Shown here: one piece after another, positions 16,662 through 23,613 of the stretch | Numbering within the stretch: position 1 is the stretch's first letter | Layout: every line of letters starts with the position of its first letter | From: Myxococcales bacterium | GTDB lineage: Bacteria; Myxococcota; Myxococcia; Myxococcales; JAJYLH01 | Assembly (NCBI GenBank): GCA_021787845.1 | Contig: JAJYLH010000005.1 | Location: forward strand, 1 to 64,000 | Direction: 5' to 3' | DNA length: 64,000 bases | Translations under genes and position numbers: made by a program | The notes under the pieces: model-generated | Told to the model about the DNA's origin: nothing | The model's input: the letters and a program-made list of their open reading frames with translations, nothing else | The model's database searches: none

Positions 16662-17006
16662 TCATTTTTTCTGGCGCACGAGGACGAACAGCCGCACCTC
16701 GCCGCCCAGCTCGTACAGGTTGAAGCCCTCCCACGCGGCTTTCCGGTTCGGGTCCCAGACGTGAATCGCGCGGATTCCCGGCTGGTCGACGACGAACGTG
16801 CGGGGGTACCTCGACGGCCTGTACGTGACCCGGTAGAACCTCAGCGCGGTCTCCCACGAGTCCGGCAGCCGAAACCGGTCGGGCGCGATCCGCACCGCGC
16901 CGCTCGGCAGCACGACCCCGTGGTCCTTGAAGCCCCCGGCGGCCAAGGCGGCGCCGCTCGCGAGCGTCAAGAAGAGCGCGGCTGTATAGGCGATGCGCCG
17001 GAGCAT
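16662..17006 (-). CDS. Small secreted hypothetical protein
   Basis: 114 residues. The signal peptide MLRRIAYTAALFLTLASGA ends at ALA/AGG. The mature part (about 90 residues) has DSWETALRFYRVTY, RTFVVDQPGIRAIHVWD and GGEVRLFVLVRQKK; no family recognised. GAGG lies 8 nt before the start. The stop is only 5 nt from tRNA-Gln. Confidence 0.7.
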   Translation of the reverse strand: MLRRIAYTAALFLTLASGAALAAGGFKDHGVVLPSGAVRIAPDRFRLPDSWETALRFYRVTYRPSRYPRTFVVDQPGIRAIHVWDPNRKAAWEGFNLYELGGEVRLFVLVRQKK

Positions 17007-17121
17007 GTCAACTGCCTCGTCGGGCGGAGAGAACCGCGACCGCGGCGCCCGGCTTCCAGCGCCTCGCGTTCTCTAGCCGCCCCCGCTCGCCCCGGTCAAG
17101 CCCACCCATCGGAGCCACGCC

Positions 17122-17979
17122 CTAGAAGTGCGCGGGAAACCGGTGCGTCTGCGCCAGCGCCAGCACGTCCATCGTGATCGCGATCGAGGCGTGCAGGAGC
17201 GCTCCGTACCAGAACGAGCGCGCCCGCACCGCCACCACCCCCAGCGCCAGCGCCGCCACGATGGCCCCGTACGCCTCGGGCTCGGGCTTCCCCGCGTGCA
17301 TCACCGCGAAGGCGATGGCGGGGAGCAGAATCGCTGCCGCCCCTATCCGCGGGTAGAGCCCGTTCGCCAACAGGCCCCGGTAAACGAACTCCCAGCCGAC
17401 GAAGTAGGCGGCATAGGAAAGCTCGTACGTCAAGAGCGCCGCGCCGCTCGTGGTCGCGCCCGCGCACATCGGATAGGCGCCGCTGAAGGTGCCGGTGAAG
17501 CTCGCGCCCACCACGAACGGCAGCATCACCGCGTAGAGGACCGCCACCGCTTTCAAGCCATAGCGCCAGTCCCCCAGACCGAGACCGAAACCGCTGAGCG
17601 GCACCCGGAACAGGCGCGCGCCAAGGAGCGGCACCACACAGAAGAGCAGAAGCGATCCTAAAAACCAGTAGAGGAAATCTCCGACAGGAGCGGTCGCGTG
17701 CTCCACGGCGTGCCCGAGCGCGGTCAGGTGCATCGCGTAGAGCGGCGCGGCGAAGAGGCCGTGGTGCACGATCGCCGGAGAGCTGAACCGCTGGTATTCG
17801 CCGGTGGAGACGTGGTAGCGCGAGACGGTGAGCACCACCGCCGCCGCCAGGCTCGCGTAGAGCGTCACCCGGTCCGCGCGCAGGAGCGCGAACGCCTCGC
17901 GCAACCACCCGGGAACGCAGTGGCGCGCGCCAAGCTCCGGCGGCGTGCTCGCGGCCCCGGCGGATGTCTCTTCGCCCAT
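17122..17979 (-). CDS. CPBP-family intramembrane metalloprotease
   Basis: 285 residues with about eight membrane helices. The three CPBP/Abi motifs are present: WEFVYRG (EExxxR-like, here with one Glu), FAVMHAG and GALLHAS, which supply Glu and His ligands for a prenyl-protease-like active site in the membrane. Family roles include protein cleavage and self-immunity; no bacteriocin gene is nearby. The start at 17979 was preferred over the GTG at 18018, whose extra codons run toward a family B repeat. Confidence 0.75.
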   Translation of the reverse strand: MGEETSAGAASTPPELGARHCVPGWLREAFALLRADRVTLYASLAAAVVLTVSRYHVSTGEYQRFSSPAIVHHGLFAAPLYAMHLTALGHAVEHATAPVGDFLYWFLGSLLLFCVVPLLGARLFRVPLSGFGLGLGDWRYGLKAVAVLYAVMLPFVVGASFTGTFSGAYPMCAGATTSGAALLTYELSYAAYFVGWEFVYRGLLANGLYPRIGAAAILLPAIAFAVMHAGKPEPEAYGAIVAALALGVVAVRARSFWYGALLHASIAITMDVLALAQTHRFPAHF

Positions 17980-18018
17980 CGAATCGGTCGCCCCTTGGGT
18001 TCCCCCGCTCCGCGACAC

Positions 18019-18060
18019 GATCGGACCGATCGGTCGGATCGGACTGATCGGTCCGACTCA
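18019..18060. repeat. GATCGGACC hairpin repeat (family B), locus 2
   Basis: Inverted CGGACCGATCGGTC blocks; ends 21 nt past the gltX stop (minus strand), before the CPBP gene. Confidence 0.8.
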
Positions 18061-18080
18061 GCCCGACGCGAGCGATCCGC

Positions 18081-19526
18081 TCACGCCCCGGGCGGCGTCT
18101 TCTCGCTCATCCACTCGAGCGCCGCGCCGACCCGGCGGACCGCCTCGTCGCGGCCGATCAACACGAGCGTGTCGAACAGCGGCGGGCTCACCGTGTTTCC
18201 GGTGACCGCGACCCGCAGCGGCTGCGCCACCTTCCCGAGCTTGACCCCCGCTTTCTCTGCGTGCGCCTTGGTCCACTCCTCGAGCGAAAGCGCCTCGAAC
18301 GTGCCAGACGCGAAGCGCTCGCGCGCGGCCTCGAGGAGCGGGCGGTTTCCGAGAAGCTGCTTCTCGCCCGCCTTCTCGTCGATGGCGACGCCGTCCGAGA
18401 AGAAGAACGCCGCCTGCTCCGCCGCCTCCTTCAGCGTGCTCGTCCGCTCGACGTACAACCGCAGAATCGCCCGGGAGCGCTCGTCGTCGCCCGCGGTCAG
18501 CCCGAGCCGGGCGAGTTGGCCCATGAAGAGGGGCATCAGCGCTTCCGGTGGGCTAACGCGCATCCAGTAGTTGTCGAGCCAGTCGAGCTTCTCCTTGTTC
18601 CACACCCCGCCCGCCTTGCCGATGCCGTTCCAGTCGAAGTGCTCGAGGAGCTCGGCCCGGGTGAACACTTCCTGGTCGCCGCGGCTCCAACCCATCCGGG
18701 CGAGGAAGTTCACCAGCGCGTGCGGCAGGTAGCCGTTGTCGCGGTACTCGGTGACCGAGACCGATCCCGTCCTCTTCGACAGCTTCTTCTTGTCCGGCCC
18801 GAGGATCATCGGCAGGTGCGCGAACTTCGGCGGGTCGTGGCCGAGCGCGCGGAAGACCAGAATCTGCATCGGCGTGTTGTTCAGGTGGTCGTCGCCACGC
18901 GCCACGTGGGTGATTTCCATCGTCAGGTCGTCGACGGCGGCGCCGAAGTTGTAGGTCGGAATCCCGTCCGGCCGCAGCATGATCCAGTCGTCCATGTCCA
19001 CATGCCGCTTGGAGACCTGGCCGTACACCAGGTCGTCGAACCCCACCGGCTGCTCGTCCTTCGGCATCTTGAAGCGCACGACGAACGGCCCTTCCCGCGG
19101 CGGCTCCCGCCCGTCGCGCCAGCGCGACTCGTACCGGAAGTCGTCCCGCCCCGAGCCCTGCTTGTGCGCTTCCCGTAAGCGGGAGAGCTCCTCCTTGGTT
19201 TCGTAGCTCTTGTAGGCGTGGCCGGTCCGAATCAGCCGCTCGGCGTAGTCGCGGTAGACCTCCAGCCGCTCGGTCTGGAAGTACGGCCCGTACTCGCCGC
19301 CGACGCCCGGCCCCTCGTCCCAGTCGAGCCCCAGCCATTCGAGCGCCTCGAACACCGCCCGCACGCTCTCGTCGGTCGACCGCGCCCGGTCGGTGTCCTC
19401 GATGCGCAGGACGAACGTCCCCTGGTACTTGCGCGCGTACAGCCAGTTGAACAGCGCAGTCCGCGCCCCGCCGATGTGCAGGTAGCCGGTCGGCGATGGC
19501 GCGAAACGAAGGCGCGGCTTGGTCAT
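18081..19526 (-). CDS. gltX: Glutamyl-tRNA synthetase
   Basis: 481 residues; charges tRNA-Glu. Class I signatures: PSPTGYLHIGGARTALFNW near residue 10, and KKLSKRTG as the KMSKS motif. The GPGVGGEYGPYFQ and HVARGDDHLNNT segments are also typical. Length is normal for the family. Glutamyl-tRNA is also the precursor for tetrapyrroles by the C5 route, and hemL and hemB lie 19 kb away. The frame extends far upstream to 20087, but the enzyme clearly begins at the ATG at 19526. tRNA-Glu is encoded 1.5 kb downstream. Confidence 0.95.
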   Translation of the reverse strand: MTKPRLRFAPSPTGYLHIGGARTALFNWLYARKYQGTFVLRIEDTDRARSTDESVRAVFEALEWLGLDWDEGPGVGGEYGPYFQTERLEVYRDYAERLIRTGHAYKSYETKEELSRLREAHKQGSGRDDFRYESRWRDGREPPREGPFVVRFKMPKDEQPVGFDDLVYGQVSKRHVDMDDWIMLRPDGIPTYNFGAAVDDLTMEITHVARGDDHLNNTPMQILVFRALGHDPPKFAHLPMILGPDKKKLSKRTGSVSVTEYRDNGYLPHALVNFLARMGWSRGDQEVFTRAELLEHFDWNGIGKAGGVWNKEKLDWLDNYWMRVSPPEALMPLFMGQLARLGLTAGDDERSRAILRLYVERTSTLKEAAEQAAFFFSDGVAIDEKAGEKQLLGNRPLLEAARERFASGTFEALSLEEWTKAHAEKAGVKLGKVAQPLRVAVTGNTVSPPLFDTLVLIGRDEAVRRVGAALEWMSEKTPPGA

Positions 19527-19634
19527 GGCCCAGTCACTCCCCGCGAAAAAGCGCGACACTGTAGGCAGCGATCGCCCGAGGGTCAACGCGTGAAGGATGC
19601 GGCCGGCAAGCGCCCGGACTATCGTTGCCGAGCG

Positions 19635-20177
19635 ATGTCGCGCGCGCTCGCCGCTTTCGCCCTCGCCTCGATCGCGGCCGTCGCCCAGGCGACCACGCTC
19701 GTCGCCCTCGACACCCAAGACCTCGTCGCGCAGGCGAAAGTGGTGGCGGTGGTCGACGTGGTCGCCACCCGCGTCGCCCGTTCGGGCGGAATCCTCACCA
19801 CGGTCGCGACCCTCGAGGTCGTCCGCGCGGTCAAGGGCACCGCTCTCGGAGAGCGGCTCGTCGCCTTCAGCCCCGGCGGACGCCAAGGGGAATGGGTGCA
19901 GCTCGTCGACGGCGCTCCTAGGCTCCAGGAGGGCGAGACGCGGGTGGTCTTCCTCGAGCCGGCCGGCCCCGGCGTCTACCGCTTTGTCGGCCTCGAACAG
20001 GGCGCCTTGCGCGTCGTGCCCGACCGGAGCGCTCCCGGTGGCTTTGCGGTCGAGCGGCACTTCGTCTCTCGCCTGGTCCCGAAGCACTCCGGCCTGCCGT
20101 TACCGCTGCTGCCTAGCCGCGAGCCGCTGATGCCCTACCTGGCGAAGCTCGACCACCTCGCCGGAGCCCGTCGATGA
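19635..20177 (+). CDS. Secreted hypothetical protein
   Basis: 180 residues. The signal peptide MSRALAAFALASIAAVAQA precedes a beta-rich domain (LVAQAKVVAVVDVVATRVA..., GILTTVATLEVVRAVKG..., ERLVAFSPGGRQGEW, GETRVVFLEPAG), a pattern common in secreted myxobacterial proteins of unknown role. The stop overlaps the start of the downstream protease by ATGA, so the two are coupled. TATCGT ends 9 nt before the ATG with no Shine-Dalgarno. Confidence 0.75.
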   Translation: MSRALAAFALASIAAVAQATTLVALDTQDLVAQAKVVAVVDVVATRVARSGGILTTVATLEVVRAVKGTALGERLVAFSPGGRQGEWVQLVDGAPRLQEGETRVVFLEPAGPGVYRFVGLEQGALRVVPDRSAPGGFAVERHFVSRLVPKHSGLPLPLLPSREPLMPYLAKLDHLAGARR

Positions 20178-21148
20178 AACGGGCGGTCCTCGCGCTCGCG
20201 CTCGCGCTCGCGGGCGCGCTCGCGACTCCCGCGCGCGCGTACGTACGCAGCCAGGACGCGAACACCAGCGTCTGCCTCTTCTGGACCAGCCGCGACATCC
20301 ACTGGCGCTTGAGCGAGCCGATCGACGACCTGCCCTTCGCCGACGTGGAAGCGGCGGTGAAGCAGTCGTTCCAGACCTGGCACGACGCGACCACGCCGTC
20401 GGGCGCGCATTGCAGCGACATGAGCTTCACCTACGACGGCGCGACCACGCGCACCGACACCGGCTACGACCCGAACGCGACGAACAACATCAACCTGGTC
20501 GTCTTTCGCACGAAGAACTGCGACGACCCGGGCGTCGTTCCGACGGGCGACCCGTGCGAGAAGGACGTGTTCGACCATCCGTTCGCGTGCGCGAACAAGT
20601 ACGACTGCTGGAGCCACGACCCGAGCGCGGTCGCCTTGACGACGACCGACTACAACGTCAACACCGGCGTCATCGTCGACGCGGACGTCGAGGTGAACGA
20701 CACCGGGGCGTACCACTTCACGACCTACAGCCTTCCCGGCTGCGACCCGGATCAGGCGGGAAGCTGTGGCCGGACCTGCAACTCGAATACGGACACCGAC
20801 TGCATCGGCTGGGACGTGCAGAACACCGTCACCCACGAGATCGGGCACGTCCTCGGCCTCGGCCACGAGCAGGCGCTCTGCTTCCAGCAGGACCCGACCC
20901 AGGACGCGACGATGTGTCCGACCGCGACCAACGGCGACACCGACAAGCGCACGCTCGCGCCGGACGACGTCGCCGGGCTCTGCGCCATCTACCCCAAGGG
21001 AGCGCCGCCGACGACCTGCACCCCTTCCGGTCACATCACCATCACCTCCGCGCCCGCCGGCGGATGCTCCAGCAGCGGTCCCGCTGGCCTGCTCGCCCTG
21101 GTGCTGGCGCTCGCCGTCGTGACGCTCCGCCGAGAACGAAGAACCTGA
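20174..21148 (+). CDS. Matrixin-like zinc metalloprotease with MYXO-CTERM-like tail
   Basis: 324 residues. After the signal peptide (MKRAVLALALALAGALATPARA) comes a protease domain with the zinc motif HEIGHVLGLGHE (HExxHxxGxxH). It is rich in cysteines (about 14 in the mature part), suggesting disulfides outside the cell. The C-terminus GGCSSSGPAGLLALVLALAV with RRERR is a MYXO-CTERM-type sorting tail that would anchor it at the surface. The start is coupled to the upstream secreted protein. The target is unknown; predation or surface processing are possible roles by analogy only. Confidence 0.88.
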   Translation: MKRAVLALALALAGALATPARAYVRSQDANTSVCLFWTSRDIHWRLSEPIDDLPFADVEAAVKQSFQTWHDATTPSGAHCSDMSFTYDGATTRTDTGYDPNATNNINLVVFRTKNCDDPGVVPTGDPCEKDVFDHPFACANKYDCWSHDPSAVALTTTDYNVNTGVIVDADVEVNDTGAYHFTTYSLPGCDPDQAGSCGRTCNSNTDTDCIGWDVQNTVTHEIGHVLGLGHEQALCFQQDPTQDATMCPTATNGDTDKRTLAPDDVAGLCAIYPKGAPPTTCTPSGHITITSAPAGGCSSSGPAGLLALVLALAVVTLRRERRT

Positions 21149-21194
21149 CCGGAACTCCCCGGCGCTTTCCGCGATGAGTGCGCACCCGCCTTCC

Positions 21195-21237
21195 CGATCG
21201 GACCGATCGGTCGGATCCGTCGGATCGGTCCGACCCG
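21195..21237. repeat. GATCGGACC hairpin repeat (family B), locus 3
   Basis: Inverted CGATCGGACCGATCGG blocks starting 47 nt after the metalloprotease stop. Confidence 0.8.
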
Positions 21238-21345
21238 TCGTCCGTGCTGCCAGCCTGCTGCCGGTGAGCGTCGGCCGCCGATTCGCTGGATTTTTCGGCC
21301 GTTTCGCCGCTCCAGCTCTGGCCTCATTATTTTTGAGCGAAAAAG

Positions 21346-21375
21346 TTGACGGCTGAGAACAACCAGCGATAGAGT
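21346..21375 (+). promoter_or_regulatory. Promoter of the PadR gene
   Basis: TTGACG (21346-21351) and TAGAGT (21370-21375) with an 18-nt spacer, in a locally AT-rich island. The -10 ends only 7 nt before the ATG and no Shine-Dalgarno is seen, so the mRNA is probably leaderless. Confidence 0.6.
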
Positions 21376-21382
21376 CACAGCC

Positions 21383-21943
21383 ATGGCTCGCACCCGCACC
21401 GGTCCCACCCGCGCAGAGCTCGTCCTCCTCGGCCTCTTGGCCGATGGCCCCGCGCATCCCTACTCGCTCGACACGAGGCTGCGTAAAGAAGGCTCGTGGA
21501 GCGACATCGCCTTCTCCTCCATCTACGCCGCGCTCGACCGGCTCGACCGGCTGGGGCTCGTCACCTCGCGGCCCGACGCCGGATCCCGCGGCCGCGCCCG
21601 GCGCGTCTACAGGCTGACCGCCCAGGGCCGCTCGGCCCTCAAGAGCGCCGCCCGCACCGCGCTCGCGCGCCCGCTGGGTCCCAGGCCCAACGACCTCGGC
21701 GTGGGAAACCTCCTGCTTCTCTCCCGCGCCGACGCGCTCGCCGCCATCGGCGAGGCCCGCAAGGCGGTGGCCGAAGAGAAGAAGGCCCACCACGGCGGCG
21801 ACCAGGCCGAGTACCCGGCGAACGCGCTCGCCCTGCATCGTTCCGCCATCCTCGCAGCGGAGGACCGCTTCTACGCCGAGCTCGAGAAGCTCGTGCAGAA
21901 GACCCATCCGGAGCGCGGCCGCAAGCGCGACGACGACGACTAA
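21383..21943 (+). CDS. PadR-family transcriptional regulator
   Basis: 186 residues. Residues 10-80 form the PadR winged helix (ELVLLGLLADGPAHPYSLDT, SSIYAALDRLDRLGLVTS, RRVYRLTAQG), followed by a helical C-terminal dimerisation region (ADALAAIGEARKAVAEEKKA... AAEDRFYAELEKL) of the PadR/Vir type. It likely represses a nearby gene or its own promoter in response to a small molecule. No obvious partner such as an efflux gene is adjacent on the plus strand; the ABC exporter 1.7 kb away is a possible target. Confidence 0.85.
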   Translation: MARTRTGPTRAELVLLGLLADGPAHPYSLDTRLRKEGSWSDIAFSSIYAALDRLDRLGLVTSRPDAGSRGRARRVYRLTAQGRSALKSAARTALARPLGPRPNDLGVGNLLLLSRADALAAIGEARKAVAEEKKAHHGGDQAEYPANALALHRSAILAAEDRFYAELEKLVQKTHPERGRKRDDDD

Positions 21944-22232
21944 GCCGCCGCCAACCGGCAGGGCATCGGCCCAGCGGTTGCGCCGCCACCGATCGTGACG
22001 CGGTCGTTTGCCAGCAGCGCTGGCGGGCTACATCGCCGTTCCGCCCACCCTCGACGCGAGCCATCGGCACCCGGTTTCGCTCCCACTGGGCGCCAGCGCT
22101 CGACCAAGTCGAAATCGCTCAAGCCCCTCGCGAGCAACCCCTTCTCAACTCGTAGTCCGCGCCACCGCGCCGGACGAATCCGAGGCGCTCCGCTCTAGTG
22201 AAGCGAAACCGGTGAGCAGGGAGGAGACAGCG
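21944..22232. other. Intergenic region, nothing recognised
   Basis: High-GC sequence without a plausible reading frame, repeat family or RNA gene that I can identify. The only notable element is the strong GGAGGAG at its end, which serves the small ORF that follows. Confidence 0.5.
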
Positions 22233-22382
22233 ATGCCGGCATCCAAGAAACGCGAACGAGTGCTTGAACCCATGTCCCACGTGGTCGGCGCCTCGCGCGT
22301 GCTCGCGGCGGGGACGTTGACGGCGCCGGCCATCGAGGATCGCGTCGCCGTGAGCTTGGCGGCAGCGCTGGCGGCCACCTGA
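22233..22382 (+). CDS. Small protein, 49 residues, unknown
   Basis: The ORF is preceded by GGAGGAG with 6-nt spacing, the best Shine-Dalgarno in this neighbourhood, which is the main support. The peptide starts MPASKKRERVLEPMSHVVGA and ends in an Ala-rich helix (VAVSLAAALAAT). It has no membrane segment or known motif. It is convergent with the small gene at 22415-22711. It could be a genuine small protein or a remnant. Confidence 0.45.
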   Translation: MPASKKRERVLEPMSHVVGASRVLAAGTLTAPAIEDRVAVSLAAALAAT

Positions 22383-22414
22383 TGCGGTGCCTAAGCCTAT
22401 CGAGGCGTGACAGA

Positions 22415-22711
22415 TCAGGGCCCGCAGCCGGGCATGCGCGGCGCAAAGCCGGGCTCGGCCCGCCATTCGTGCTCGCGGCAGGTCAAGATCACGCGCGGCG
22501 GATCGCCTTCGGTCACCGGCTGCTGCGAATCCCAGTCGATGTCGGTCCGACCCGCGTACTCCAGCTCGCCCAGTCCGTTCTCGGCCAGCGCGGCGACGGC
22601 GTAGAGGCGTTCCACCGCCCCCCGGCAGGCTTCCCGCAGGTCGGACAGATCGGAATGCTCATCGGTCCTCCCACGGACGTGAAGTCGCTCTGGGCTTCCG
22701 CTCCTGCCCAT
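22415..22711 (-). CDS. Small hypothetical protein downstream of the response regulator
   Basis: 98 residues. The stretch DLREACRGAVERLYAVAALAENGLGELEYAG has protein-like composition, and the end (TDIDWDSQQPVTEGDPPRV, then ILTCREHEWRAEPG) suggests a compact alpha/beta fold with a possible metal or redox cysteine. The ATG lies 17 nt after the response regulator stop, so it is likely in the same operon. No family recognised. Confidence 0.5.
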   Translation of the reverse strand: MGRSGSPERLHVRGRTDEHSDLSDLREACRGAVERLYAVAALAENGLGELEYAGRTDIDWDSQQPVTEGDPPRVILTCREHEWRAEPGFAPRMPGCGP

Positions 22712-22728
22712 CGGCGGCGCCGCCGTCC

Positions 22729-23412
22729 TCAGCCGTCGAAGCGGTACCCCTCGCCGCGGACGCTGACGAGGTGCGTCGGGTTCTCCGGGTCCGGCTCGAA
22801 GTAGCGGCGCAGGCGCAGGACGAAGTTGTCGACGGTGCGTTCGGTCGGCGAGGCGTCCATGCCCCAGACCTCTTCCAGGATGTCCGCGCGCGCGAGGGTC
22901 TGGCCGCGGTGGCGGGCGAAGAGCGCGAGGAGCTTTCCTTCTTTCTCCGTCAGCGTCACCCGGCCGGCGTTGGTCACCGCCTCCAGCGTCTCCAGGTTCG
23001 CCTCGCACCGGCCGATGCGCACGATGGAGGAGCTCGGCATGTGGCGCGAGCCCTGGCTGCGACGGATCAGCGCTCGCACGCGGGCCTTGAGCTCCGACAT
23101 GTCGAACGGTTTCACCAGGTAATCGTCGGCGCCCGCGTCGAGGCCGCGGACCTTGCTCGTGGTGTCGCCCCGTGCGGTCAGCATCAGAATCGGCAGCGTC
23201 ACCTCGGCCTGCCGGAGCGCGCGCGCCACCTGGAACCCGGTCTGGCCGGGGAGCATCACGTCCAGCACCAGCACGTCGAACGGCTCCGAGAGCGCCAGCG
23301 CTTCTGCTTCGCTTCCCGTCTTGACCCAAGCGACCTCATAGCCTTCGTGCTTGAGGTTCAGCTCGACCATCCGGCCGATCAGCTCTTCGTCCTCGGCGAG
23401 CAGGATGCGCAT
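22729..23412 (-). CDS. OmpR/PhoB-family response regulator (orphan)
   Basis: 227 residues. The receiver domain has the acidic pair in LLAEDEELIGRM, the phospho-acceptor Asp in VLVLDVMLPG, the Thr in MLTARGD and the Lys in DYLVKPF. The C-terminal winged helix ends RTVDNFVLRLRRYFEP... VRGEGYRFDG. It binds DNA when phosphorylated. There is no histidine kinase beside it. The only kinase in the window is 12 kb away (35147-36394), also without an adjacent regulator. The start at MRILLAEDEE was chosen because the receiver begins there. Confidence 0.9.
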   Translation of the reverse strand: MRILLAEDEELIGRMVELNLKHEGYEVAWVKTGSEAEALALSEPFDVLVLDVMLPGQTGFQVARALRQAEVTLPILMLTARGDTTSKVRGLDAGADDYLVKPFDMSELKARVRALIRRSQGSRHMPSSSIVRIGRCEANLETLEAVTNAGRVTLTEKEGKLLALFARHRGQTLARADILEEVWGMDASPTERTVDNFVLRLRRYFEPDPENPTHLVSVRGEGYRFDG

Positions 23413-23516
23413 CGCGCGCGGGAGCATAGCGTGGCGCGGGTCTCGAACGAGGCCAACCGACCCTACCGGCGCAAGTTTCATCGGGTTGCACGCGCAGGCC
23501 CCCGTTCCCTGGCCCG

Positions 23517-23562
23517 TCCGATCAGACCGATCGGTCGGATCCGACGGATCGGTCTGATTGGT
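23517..23562. repeat. GATCGGACC hairpin repeat (family B), locus 4
   Basis: CAGACCGATCGGTCGGATCC and its inverted partner; ends 52 nt past the ABC permease stop (minus strand). Confidence 0.8.
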
Positions 23563-23613
23563 GCCAGCCCTGCCGAGAAGCTGCGGGCCGCAAGACAGGA
23601 TCAAGCTTGCGCC

